Shown one piece after another: positions 8,096-16,739 of a stretch of DNA of 64,000 nt (position 1 is the first letter of the stretch; each line of letters starts with the position of its first letter). Below the pieces are notes generated by a model. That model saw only the letters and a list, made by a program, of their open reading frames with translations, had not been told where the DNA came from and did no database searches. The position numbers and the translations under genes are program-made. Source of the DNA: Leptothoe kymatousa TAU-MAC 1615 (lineage in GTDB: Bacteria; Cyanobacteriota; Cyanobacteriia; Phormidesmidales; Phormidesmidaceae); the NCBI RefSeq assembly GCF_018739865.1, contig NZ_JADOER010000002.1, forward strand, positions 84,859-148,858, read 5' to 3'.

Positions 8096-9208
8096 ATGGA
8101 TCGGCGAGCGTTTTTAAGGACCTCGCTCATAGGTCTGGCTATGGGCTCGTGTAATAAAAGTAACCTGAGATCTGTTGCCCAAACGGATGCCCAAACGACA
8201 GATCCGGGACCCTCGATCCTCAGCGATAAACCACGGATTATTGTCATTTCCGATATTCAGGTAGGCAAGGGGGATCCGGATGACCGACAGTCCATGGCCC
8301 ACCTGATGATGTATGCCAATGAGGTGGATATCCGTGGCATTTGGCCCGATAACTTGGATATTGGCCTAGAGGGTACCGAGATCGTATTGGACCATTACGA
8401 CGAGGATTACAACAATCCGGCCTACCAGTTTCAGTCCTTGAACTATCCGTCCCCGGAATACATCCGTTCCAAGGTGTTTTCGGACCATGACCAAGCCATT
8501 GCGGCCGTTCGGTCAGAAGCCCAGGCGGATGATCCTCGCCCCTTATATATGTTGGTTTGGGGCGGCACCCATCGGGTGGTTCAGAGTTTGGAAAAACTTA
8601 CCCCTGAGGAACAAGGCAAGATCCGGCTAATTTCCATTGGCACCTATCTGCGGGATAACGCCTTCGCCGATGGCGACGGTCAAAAATATAACTGGAATGC
8701 CTGGGGGGAATCTCGCATGGATATTTGGAATCGGTTTCCAGAGGTGTGGTGGCTGGAAATGGACTGGTCCTGGAATGGCATGGCGTTTAATCAAGATTTA
8801 AGCATTGCCAATGCAGCTAAGGAGCTGAATCAGCTGCTGGCTGAAAATGCGGGTGCCCTGGGGGGCCATATTCAGGAGGTATTTCCTAAGTATTTTCGAT
8901 CCCTAGATACCAATTCGTTGCTGTACTTGCTGGATCCCGCTAACGATTTGGATGATCCCACCGGTGGTTCCTGGGCGGGGCAGTACCATCGTCCCTTTGC
9001 GGACAGGCCGAACTACTACACGGGCATCGATGGCGGCTATGACTGGGCCTATGACAATCCGGCCAGTACCTGGCAAAATGCTCGGGATGTTTTCGTGGCC
9101 CGGATGCAAACCTGCATCGATCAACGCAGCGCATGGCATCAATCCTTTCAGCAAAAGGTGGTGCAGCTGTATGGCCATGACGCCGTGGAGTCGGCTCCGG
9201 AGACATAG
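8096..9208 (+). CDS. Exported nucleoside-hydrolase-like protein (DUF1593/Sde182), short paralogue 1
   Basis: Matches the DUF1593/Sde182 family, a branch of the nucleoside hydrolase fold: an N-terminal strand ending IVISD, then the metal-site-like cluster GDPDDRQSMAHLMMYANEVDIRGIWPD. The signal starts DRRAFLR (twin-arginine) with a hydrophobic stretch. A cysteine in LAMGSC, absent from the two longer paralogues, could be a Tat-lipoprotein attachment site, though the lipobox is imperfect. The protein is only the catalytic-fold domain (370 residues). Family knowledge suggests hydrolysis of a nucleoside or glycoside-like substrate outside the cytoplasm; the substrate is unknown. It converges with the 2H phosphoesterase gene, leaving six bases between them. 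Confidence 0.82.
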   Translation: MDRRAFLRTSLIGLAMGSCNKSNLRSVAQTDAQTTDPGPSILSDKPRIIVISDIQVGKGDPDDRQSMAHLMMYANEVDIRGIWPDNLDIGLEGTEIVLDHYDEDYNNPAYQFQSLNYPSPEYIRSKVFSDHDQAIAAVRSEAQADDPRPLYMLVWGGTHRVVQSLEKLTPEEQGKIRLISIGTYLRDNAFADGDGQKYNWNAWGESRMDIWNRFPEVWWLEMDWSWNGMAFNQDLSIANAAKELNQLLAENAGALGGHIQEVFPKYFRSLDTNSLLYLLDPANDLDDPTGGSWAGQYHRPFADRPNYYTGIDGGYDWAYDNPASTWQNARDVFVARMQTCIDQRSAWHQSFQQKVVQLYGHDAVESAPET

Positions 9209-9214
9209 TTCTGG

Positions 9215-9775
9215 TTAGGGAGTGGGGGCAGGTTGACCTAACGGATACTCCTGGTGAATTTGCCACCGCTGACCATCGTGGCGCAATAGGGTGACCTGCT
9301 GGGCGGTGAAGTCAACCGCTAGAGGTTTGTGCTGAAATTCTGGCCAGGCTTGGTGAAAGGCGGCTGGGGTGAGATCGCGAAACGCCACGGTCATGTGGGG
9401 ACAAAAGCTGCGGTAATGGCGTTCGGTAATGCCGTGCTGGTGGGTCATTAATTGGGCTAGGTCGCTTTGTAGACTCATTAACCCTGGACTTTGTACCACA
9501 TCCACATAGATCACCTTGGGGGGGAAGGCGGCGAAATTGCGGAGGGCGATCGCAATTTTTTCTCTCTCCATAACAAAAATTCTTAATCCATCCGTGAGTA
9601 CGGTCAGCTGACGTGGGCTAGACAACTCAAACGGTGCCTGCAGAGTGATATGCGGTGGCGAATTAAACGCCTTACGCGAGCCATAGTGCTCCGCAAAATA
9701 CTCCTTAATTTGATGGATGGATGTCTGAACTTCCGGAGGAGGTAAAAGAGCGATGAAGAATTTCTGCGGATACAT
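9215..9775 (-). CDS. 2H phosphoesterase (2'-5' RNA ligase / cyclic phosphodiesterase family)
   Basis: Two-histidine phosphoesterase. Both HxTx motifs are present: HITL at residue 42 and HMTV at residue 127, the spacing expected for the ThpR/LigT group. Members hydrolyse 2',3'-cyclic phosphates on RNA ends or nucleotides, or act in reverse on 2'-5' links in vitro; the physiological substrate is rarely known. Length 186 is normal. The gene is on the minus strand, wedged between paralogues 1 and 2 of the nucleoside-hydrolase-like family and divergent from paralogue 2 with a 114-base gap. Confidence 0.88.
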   Translation of the reverse strand: MYPQKFFIALLPPPEVQTSIHQIKEYFAEHYGSRKAFNSPPHITLQAPFELSSPRQLTVLTDGLRIFVMEREKIAIALRNFAAFPPKVIYVDVVQSPGLMSLQSDLAQLMTHQHGITERHYRSFCPHMTVAFRDLTPAAFHQAWPEFQHKPLAVDFTAQQVTLLRHDGQRWQIHQEYPLGQPAPTP

Positions 9776-9889
9776 GAGCTAACGATGAAGCATTGCTAGA
9801 CCCCCGCAATCTAGCAGCTATTTTCCCCGCTCGTGGTTTGTCTTTCCCTGTAGCACGTCTGTGTCAATCAGTATTAGGAGAACAAACCC

Positions 9890-12874
9890 ATGGATAGGCG
9901 AGCTTTTTTAAGAAACTCCCTCCTAGGTGTTGCAGCAGGTTCTTTGGGTAAAAACGGTTTAATATCCATTGCCAGAGCTGCTGATGGTCAGATTACACCG
10001 CTAGGCCAGCGACCACGTGTTGTGGTTATTTCTGATATTAAAGCCGGCAGTGGAGACCCCGACGATCGGCAATCCATGGCCCATCTGATGATGTATGCCA
10101 ATGAAGTCGATATTCGTGGCATTTGGCCCGACGATATGAGCAGTGGGGGAACCGCCACCCGCATTGCAATAGATAATTACGAGAAAGATTACAACAACTC
10201 TTCCTACAACTTTAAAAAATTAGACTATCCCACCCCAGCGCAAGTTCGTACAAAACTATTTACCAGCCATAACCAAGCCATTTCGGCCATCAAAACGGAA
10301 GCAGGGCGGGCAGATTCCCGTCCCATCTATATGCTGGTTTGGGGCGGTACCCATCGCGTTCCTCAAAGTTTGGAACGCCTGACCGCGCAAGAACGGAGTA
10401 AAATCCGTCTGATTTCCATTGGTACCTATCTGCTCGATAATGCCCTGGCTAGCGGAGACGGTCGCCGCTACAACTGGAATGCCTGGGGTGAGGCCCGCAA
10501 CAACATCTGGAAACGGTTTCCAGATGTGTGGTGGCTGGAAATGGATTGGACCTGGATGGGGATGGTTTTCAACGAGAACCTACGGGTCTCGAACGAAGCC
10601 ATTGTACTGAACGATCGACTCGCCAGAGATGCGGGCGCTTTAGGCGCTCATATCAAAGCAGTCTTTCCTAGATATTTTCGAGCTTTAGATACTAACTCAT
10701 TGCTCTACGTACTGGACCCTGCCAATAATCTAAATGATCCCACCAAGGGGTCTTGGGCCGGACGGTATGTCAGACCCTTTTCAGAAAGACCCAATTACTA
10801 CATTGGCATTGACGGTGGCCACAACTGGAACTATGGAAATCCTGCCAGTACATGGTCCAACGCCAGAAGCGTCTTTAATTCCCGCATTCGTACCACCATT
10901 TCTCAGCGAAATGCTTGGCATCAGGCATTTATTCAAAAGGTTCAGCAGCTCTATGGCCACGAGCCGATTAGCGATCGGCCTACCGTGACCGCAGGGGCAG
11001 ATACCTCTATCCAACTGCCGGCAGATTCCATTACCCTGACCGGCTCTATCGGTAGCCTCGGATGTGCCGTTGCTACCTATCAATGGAGTCAGGTAAGTGG
11101 CCCCGCCAATGTGGCCTTAAATGGGGCTACATCGCCGCAACTGAGGGTGAATAATTTGACGGTGGCCGGTACCTATGTCTTTCGCCTAACGGTGACTGAT
11201 GTTTGTGGAGCCCGGGCCACAGACGATGTCCAAGTGACCGTATTGCCGCCCAACAATGGCCCTGTCGCTAATGCTGGACCCGATCAAACCTTGAATGATA
11301 GTGATGGGGATGGTGAAGCCCGTGTCGTGCTGAACGGTACTGGCTCAGTGGATGGGACTGGCACTATCGTCTCCTATGTGTGGAAGGAAGGCAGTCGGGT
11401 CTTAGCAACGGCTGACACTGGTTCAGTGGCTATTGACTTGCCCGTGGGTGTGCACACCCTCACATTGACGGTCACTGACGATAAACGCATGACCGCTAGT
11501 GACAGTGTCAAAATTACGGTGAATGGTGAGTCGCCTTCTCCTAATGAGGATGACGGTGGTGGAGAGTCACCCCCCTCATCGAATACGGGGCTATATCGCG
11601 CCATTAATCTAAACGGTGCTGCTGTGACGGTGGATGGTGTTTCCTTTGAAGGGAAAAATGCCGGCAACTATTCCACGGTGGGACGTACCCATGTCAGTCG
11701 TACAGCGCCCCAATCGGTGGTGAATAATGGGCAACGCTCCATGCTTCAAAGCTTTATTTGGGGCAGACCTGTGAGTGTGACCATGACGAGTATTCCTACC
11801 GGTGTATATCAGGTTTATCTCTGGGTATTTGAAGATAACAACAGCGTTACCTATTCTGTAAAGCTAAATAGCAGAGTGGTGCTCATGAATCAGCGCTCTG
11901 GCAGTGCTGGGTCCTGGAAGCGCTTGGATTTGGGAACAACGACCATTACCAATGGTCGCTTGGCCGTACAGGGAGATCTCTCTAGGGACGCCCTGAATAT
12001 GTGTGCGATCGAGGTGTGGCGTGAAGGGGGTAGTGCGCCTGCTAATCAGGGACCGACAGCAGATGCTGGTGCCAATCAAACCGTGACGGACAGTGATGGA
12101 GACGGCACTGAACGGGTAACGTTGAATGGCTCAAATTCTAGCGATCGCGACGGCCGCATTGCCTCCTATCGTTGGCAGGAAGGCAGTGCTACATTAGCTA
12201 CCACCGCAACCGCTGCGGTTAACCTGTCAGTGGGGGTACATACACTGACCTTGACGGTTACCGATGATAATGGCAGTACCGATAATGACACAGTCACCAT
12301 TACCGTAAACCAGAGGCCCGCTGCCCCAGAACCAGAGGAACCCCCATCTCCAGAACCAGAGGAACCCCCATCCCCAGAGGAACCTGAGCCCAATCAACCG
12401 TCGCCGCCTGAGGGCGATACCCCCCTGACTGGAACGCTGTATCGTGCCATTAACCTTAATGGGAGTGCCACCGTAGTAGATGGCGTTTCCTTTGAAGGCC
12501 AAAATGCGGCCAACTATTCCACAGTAGGTCGTACCCATGTCAGTCGTACGGTGCCCAAACCCGCTGTAGATAGGGCGAAACAGTCTATGCTACAGCGCTT
12601 TATCTGGAATCGTTCCGCAAGAGTGACGATGACCAGTATTCCCCGTGGTTCTTATCAAGTCTATCTGTGGGTGTTTGAAGATAACCACAGCGTTAACTTC
12701 TCAGTCAAAGTGAATGGTAGAACTGCGCTAGCCAATCAGCGCTCGGGTGTTGCGGGCAGTTGGAAGCGTCTAGATTTAGGCACGGCTAACATCAGCAATG
12801 GTCAGTTGGTAGTGCAAGGAGAGCTCTCTCGGGATGCCCTCAATATGTGTGCAATCGAAGTGTGGAGGGAGTAA
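9890..12874 (+). CDS. Exported multidomain DUF1593-PKD-malectin protein, paralogue 2
   Basis: 994 residues. Order: Tat signal (DRRAFLR, cleavage probably after ARA-A); nucleoside-hydrolase-like DUF1593/Sde182 domain, about 40-358; PKD-like domain with two cysteines, 362-454; a second PKD-like domain opening with DSDGDG, 455-545; Asp/Gly-rich linker; malectin-like carbohydrate-binding domain, 567-711; third PKD with DSDGDG, 715-808; Pro/Glu linker with repeated PEPEEPPSP, 809-842; a second malectin-like domain, 846-994. PKD modules are extracellular spacers; malectin-like modules bind sugars. A surface or periplasmic enzyme tethered to polysaccharide fits. AGGAG precedes ATG by nine bases. The catalytic substrate is unknown, and I infer carbohydrate binding only from fold resemblance. 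Confidence 0.83.
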   Translation: MDRRAFLRNSLLGVAAGSLGKNGLISIARAADGQITPLGQRPRVVVISDIKAGSGDPDDRQSMAHLMMYANEVDIRGIWPDDMSSGGTATRIAIDNYEKDYNNSSYNFKKLDYPTPAQVRTKLFTSHNQAISAIKTEAGRADSRPIYMLVWGGTHRVPQSLERLTAQERSKIRLISIGTYLLDNALASGDGRRYNWNAWGEARNNIWKRFPDVWWLEMDWTWMGMVFNENLRVSNEAIVLNDRLARDAGALGAHIKAVFPRYFRALDTNSLLYVLDPANNLNDPTKGSWAGRYVRPFSERPNYYIGIDGGHNWNYGNPASTWSNARSVFNSRIRTTISQRNAWHQAFIQKVQQLYGHEPISDRPTVTAGADTSIQLPADSITLTGSIGSLGCAVATYQWSQVSGPANVALNGATSPQLRVNNLTVAGTYVFRLTVTDVCGARATDDVQVTVLPPNNGPVANAGPDQTLNDSDGDGEARVVLNGTGSVDGTGTIVSYVWKEGSRVLATADTGSVAIDLPVGVHTLTLTVTDDKRMTASDSVKITVNGESPSPNEDDGGGESPPSSNTGLYRAINLNGAAVTVDGVSFEGKNAGNYSTVGRTHVSRTAPQSVVNNGQRSMLQSFIWGRPVSVTMTSIPTGVYQVYLWVFEDNNSVTYSVKLNSRVVLMNQRSGSAGSWKRLDLGTTTITNGRLAVQGDLSRDALNMCAIEVWREGGSAPANQGPTADAGANQTVTDSDGDGTERVTLNGSNSSDRDGRIASYRWQEGSATLATTATAAVNLSVGVHTLTLTVTDDNGSTDNDTVTITVNQRPAAPEPEEPPSPEPEEPPSPEEPEPNQPSPPEGDTPLTGTLYRAINLNGSATVVDGVSFEGQNAANYSTVGRTHVSRTVPKPAVDRAKQSMLQRFIWNRSARVTMTSIPRGSYQVYLWVFEDNHSVNFSVKVNGRTALANQRSGVAGSWKRLDLGTANISNGQLVVQGELSRDALNMCAIEVWRE

Positions 12875-13263
12875 AAAGACATTTCTGGGCTAAGAGAATC
12901 TAGAGTTCTAAAAGGGCAATACGCGCCATACTCATGCAGAGATAGCCTTAGATAAAGATTCTAAAATGCTACGGTTATGTGGGAGAAAATCTATCATGAG
13001 ATGTCTCTTACTAACCGTAGCCCCTTGTTAGAATAGTCATTCTCTTTCCCTGTGAAAATACGCTGCATTAGGGGTTGTATAGGGCTAAAGAGTGTCAGAA
13101 AAAAAGAGAAGAATAAAGCAATTACTACGGAACCATGAGTTGCTAATGAAGAGTTGGGATTAGGCCCTGCGATTTGGCTTTTTTTCTACCTAAAATGCTT
13201 GTGGGCTCTACTCCAAATTCAATATTTCTTTGCTTTTAAACTAAATCTTAGGAGAATCAGCCC
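12875..13263 (+). other. Intergenic region between paralogues 2 and 3 with a long-loop inverted repeat
   Basis: 389 bases without an open frame I can support. A perfect 10-base inverted repeat GCTACGGTTA (12968-12977) / TAACCGTAGC (13012-13021) encloses 34 bases. No T-run follows, so it is not a standard terminator. The 3' half is AT-rich and probably holds the promoter of paralogue 3. Confidence 0.45.
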
Positions 13264-16197
13264 ATGGATAGGCGAGCTTTTCTGAGAAACTCACTTTTGG
13301 GTTTTGCTGCAGGTTCCTTGGGAAGGGACGGTTTCCTTTCTATGGCAAGTGCCGCAAGTCAGGGCTCAACCCCACTGGGGCAACGCCCCCGAGTTGTTAT
13401 TATTTCTGATATTAAAGTGGGGACCGGTGACCCCGATGACCGTCAATCGATGGCGCATCTGATGATGTATGCCAATGAAGTTGACATATGTGGAATTTGG
13501 CCTGACTCTCTTCAGAGCGGTTCTGATGCAACAAAAATTGTCTTTGATAAGTATGAAGCAGACTACAACAACCCGGACTATAACTTTCAAAAGTTAAATT
13601 ACCCTACACCTGCTTATCTTCGTACCAAGTTATACACCAGCCATAGTGAGGCAATTGCGTCGATCAAAGAAGAAGCGGGGTTATCGGATCCTCGTCCTAT
13701 CTATATGCTGATTTGGGGGGGGACCCAACGTGCACCTCAAAGTTTAGAGCAGATGACGGCGGCAGAGCGGAGTAAAATTCGTCTTATTTCCATTGGTACG
13801 CATCTGCGGGATAACAGTCTCTCTACTGGTGATGGTCGCCTTTATAACTGGAATGCTTGGGGAGAGTCCCGGAATGATATTTGGCGAAGATTTCCGGATG
13901 TTTGGTGGCTGGAAATGGACTGGTCTTGGAATGGAATGGCCTTTAATGAGAATTTGCGGACCGCGTCAGAAGCCATAGACCTGAATAACTTATTGGCGCG
14001 TGATGCCGGCGCGCTGGGGGCTCACATTCAAGAAGTCTTTCCGAGATATTTTCGAGCCCTGGATACTAATTCCCTACTGTATTTGCTCGATCCTGCCAAT
14101 GATCTCGACGATCCAACTAAAGGGTCTTGGGCCGGACGATATGTCAGCCCATTTCCTGACAGACCAAATTACTACATTGGTATCGATGGTGGTTTTGAAT
14201 GGGATTATGCAAATCCTGTTAATACTTGGAACAATGCTAAAAATGTGTTCTCAGCCCGGATTAGAACTTGTATAGATCAAAGGAATGCGTGGCATCAGGC
14301 GTATATTCAGAAGTTTAGGCAGCTTTATGGCCTTGACCCGATTGATGATCCTCCGACTGTAAGTGCAGGGGATGATGTCTCGATTAAGCTTTCGGCAGGT
14401 GCATTTACATTGACAGGTTCGGTTTCGCAGTTAACCTGTGCTATTGCCTCATACCAGTGGACGCAGGTGAGTGGCCCGTCCACCGTATCCTTAAACAACG
14501 CTACTACAGCGGAAGTGACGGTAGATAATGTGTTGGTGGCCGGTCTCTACGTTTTCCGACTAACCGTTACTGACGTGTGTGGAGCCCAGGCAACGGATGA
14601 TGTTCAGGTTAATGTTTTACCAGCCAATGGAGGGCCAACCGCTGATGCTGGGCCAGATCAGACTGTTATTGACAGTGATGGTGATGGTGTTGCACGTATT
14701 GACCTGAATGCAACGGGGTCTACAGATGGTGATGGCACCATTGTCTCCTATGTATGGAAAGAAGGTGGTACTACGGTTGCGATCGCGGATTCTGCAATCA
14801 TTTCTGTCAACTTGGATGTCGGTGTCCACACCATTACGTTGACAGTGACCGACGACAATGGAGCAACGTCCAGTGATAGCGTGACCATCACAGTCGAAGC
14901 CGGGACATCACCACCAGATGATGGCGGCGGGGATGATGGTGGTGGTGAGCCATCATCTGGGACGTTATATCGAGCGATTAACCTAAATGGAGATGCTGTT
15001 TCTGTAGATGGCGTGTCATTTGAAGGTAAAAATGCCTCGAACTATTCCACCCGTGGTTTCACTCAAGTGTCGACTACTGTTCCTACACCGGCTGTGGCTT
15101 CGAGCCAACAGGCGTTGCTTCAAAGCTTTATCTCGAGCCGGTTGAGTACAGTGACTTTAACCAGCGTTCCTGATGACGAGTACCAGGTTTATCTTTGGGT
15201 ATTCGAAGATCGGAAGAAAAGTGTCACTTTTGCGGTGAACATGAATGGAACAGCTGGTCTGAGCAACCAAGTTTCTGCTAATACTGCTGGGGCCTGGCAA
15301 CGTTTGAATTTGGGCCGAGTGGTTGTTAGTAATGGCGTGTTAGCTATTCAGGCAGATATGCCACGAGGCACCCTGAATATGTCTGCCATTGAAGTGTGGC
15401 GTATTGAGGATGCACTACCCCAGAACCAAATTCCTGTGGCTGATGCTGGCTCTAATCAGACAGTAACTGACAGTGACGGAGATGGCTTGGAGTCAGTTAC
15501 CCTAAATGGTAGCGGCTCATCGGATAGCGATGGAAGCATCGTGTCCTATGAGTGGAAAGAAGGCAGTACTACGCTAGCGACGACGGCTACAGCTGCAGTA
15601 AATCTTACCGTTGGTGTCCATACCATTGCGTTGACGGTGACCGACGACAATGGAGCAACGTCCAGCGATAGCGTGACCATCACGGTCGAAGCCGGGACAT
15701 CGCCACCGGATGATGGCGGCGGCGGTGACGACGGTGGCGGTGACCCATTGGCTGGGACGTTATATCGAGCTATTAACCTGAATGGTAATTCTGTCTCGGT
15801 AGATGGCGTGTCATTTGAAGGTAAGAATGCCGCCAACTATTCCACGGTAGGGCGTACCTTTGTCAGCCCCACGGTCCCTAGTCCAACGGTGGATGCCTCC
15901 ACACGTTCGTTGCTCCAGAGCTTTATTTGGGGTAGACCGGTCAGCGTAACCATGACCAATATTCCCAACGGTTCTTTCAAGGTGTATTTGTGGGTGTTTG
16001 AGGATAACAATACGGTTACATTTTCCTTAAAGGTTAACGGTAGCGCTGTATTGACGAATCAACGCTCTGGCTCAGCCGGTACCTGGAAACGTCTGGATCT
16101 CGGCACCGTGACCATCAGTAACGGTCAGCTAGTGGTTCAAGGAGACCTGTCTCGGGATGCATTGAATATGTGTGCCCTTGAGGTGTGGCGAGGCTAG
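13264..16197 (+). CDS. Exported multidomain DUF1593-PKD-malectin protein, paralogue 3
   Basis: 977 residues with the same order as paralogue 2: Tat signal DRRAFLR; DUF1593/Sde182 domain about 40-358; PKD with a cysteine pair 363-455; PKD with DSDGDG 458-545; Gly/Asp linker; malectin-like 564-716; PKD with DSDGDG 722-810; Gly/Asp linker; malectin-like 833-977. The linkers are Gly/Asp-rich (DDGGG) instead of the Pro/Glu linker of paralogue 2. The second PKD end, linker and malectin start are duplicated almost exactly at DNA level (14840-15040 and 15635-15835). The catalytic-fold cluster GDPDDRQSMAHLMMYANEVD is unchanged, but the arginine of DIRGIWPD is cysteine here (DICGIWPD). Function as for paralogue 2; exported, sugar-binding, substrate unknown. 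Confidence 0.83.
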   Translation: MDRRAFLRNSLLGFAAGSLGRDGFLSMASAASQGSTPLGQRPRVVIISDIKVGTGDPDDRQSMAHLMMYANEVDICGIWPDSLQSGSDATKIVFDKYEADYNNPDYNFQKLNYPTPAYLRTKLYTSHSEAIASIKEEAGLSDPRPIYMLIWGGTQRAPQSLEQMTAAERSKIRLISIGTHLRDNSLSTGDGRLYNWNAWGESRNDIWRRFPDVWWLEMDWSWNGMAFNENLRTASEAIDLNNLLARDAGALGAHIQEVFPRYFRALDTNSLLYLLDPANDLDDPTKGSWAGRYVSPFPDRPNYYIGIDGGFEWDYANPVNTWNNAKNVFSARIRTCIDQRNAWHQAYIQKFRQLYGLDPIDDPPTVSAGDDVSIKLSAGAFTLTGSVSQLTCAIASYQWTQVSGPSTVSLNNATTAEVTVDNVLVAGLYVFRLTVTDVCGAQATDDVQVNVLPANGGPTADAGPDQTVIDSDGDGVARIDLNATGSTDGDGTIVSYVWKEGGTTVAIADSAIISVNLDVGVHTITLTVTDDNGATSSDSVTITVEAGTSPPDDGGGDDGGGEPSSGTLYRAINLNGDAVSVDGVSFEGKNASNYSTRGFTQVSTTVPTPAVASSQQALLQSFISSRLSTVTLTSVPDDEYQVYLWVFEDRKKSVTFAVNMNGTAGLSNQVSANTAGAWQRLNLGRVVVSNGVLAIQADMPRGTLNMSAIEVWRIEDALPQNQIPVADAGSNQTVTDSDGDGLESVTLNGSGSSDSDGSIVSYEWKEGSTTLATTATAAVNLTVGVHTIALTVTDDNGATSSDSVTITVEAGTSPPDDGGGGDDGGGDPLAGTLYRAINLNGNSVSVDGVSFEGKNAANYSTVGRTFVSPTVPSPTVDASTRSLLQSFIWGRPVSVTMTNIPNGSFKVYLWVFEDNNTVTFSLKVNGSAVLTNQRSGSAGTWKRLDLGTVTISNGQLVVQGDLSRDALNMCALEVWRG
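14840..15835 (+). repeat. Intragenic near-identical direct repeat in paralogue 3 (two copies)
   Basis: The segment covering the end of a PKD domain, the Asp/Gly linker and the first part of a malectin-like domain occurs twice, near 14840-15040 and 15635-15835. Stretches such as the CGACAATGGAGCAACGTCCAG word and GATGGCGTGTCATTTGAAGG are identical, and differences are mostly at third positions. This suggests recent duplication or gene conversion. Confidence 0.75.
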
Positions 16198-16267
16198 ATG
16201 CCGGGCTTTGGGGGGAGAACTGGGATTACCCCCCCCCCTTACACTTCTAGATAATTAAAGTTCTCTT

Positions 16268-16305
16268 AACAAGGCAGGCTGGTGTATAAACTAGCTTGCC
16301 TTGTT
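16268..16305 (+). terminator. Intrinsic terminator after paralogue 3
   Basis: A 15-base-pair stem with two G-T pairs, AACAAGGCAGGCTGG (16268-16282) against CTAGCTTGCCTTGTT (16291-16305), with an eight-base loop and followed by TCGTTTTG. It ends the plus-strand transcript about 70 bases after the stop. Confidence 0.75.
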
Positions 16306-16437
16306 TCGTTTTGTGCACACCATCATTAGACCGATGAAGAATCTCTGCAAGTTTGCTAAATGATAAATTAATCTCTCTAAGATGTATTTTGTAAGGCAGT
16401 TCCTTACGATTAGGACCGCTCTCTCAATCACTTTTCT

Positions 16438-16704
16438 ATGGCGTGGTTTATAAAACTTGAGCGTGGCATTGTCGATAAGCCTACATTTGACCAGTTTGTT
16501 CCAGCCCATGTGGCCTATGTCAAAGAGCTGGTGGCGAAAGGTCATCAGGCCAAGACCGGGTATTGGAAGGAGCGGGGTGGGGGCATGCTGCTATTTCAAG
16601 CCTCGTCTTTGGATGAGGCGAAGGCGATTGTCCAGGCAGATCCGTTGATTCAAAATGGCTGCGTTAGCTACGAGCTCCATGAATGGTGCGTGGTGGTGGA
16701 ATAG
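16438..16704 (+). CDS. YciI-like small protein
   Basis: 88-residue protein of the YciI/dimeric ferredoxin-like alpha-beta barrel type: FVPAHVAYVKELVAKGH, a glycine-rich GGGMLLFQASSLDEAKAIVQADP middle and a hydrophobic C-terminal strand with ELHEW. The AHVAY His and the DP pair are conserved features of the family. Function is generally unknown; some members catalyse dehydration or dechlorination steps. It starts with ATG and lies 35 bases before smpB on the same strand, so the two may share a transcript. Confidence 0.8.
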   Translation: MAWFIKLERGIVDKPTFDQFVPAHVAYVKELVAKGHQAKTGYWKERGGGMLLFQASSLDEAKAIVQADPLIQNGCVSYELHEWCVVVE

Positions 16705-16739
16705 CTCGCTACAATAGCAAACCTAGGTAAAAGGTGCGT

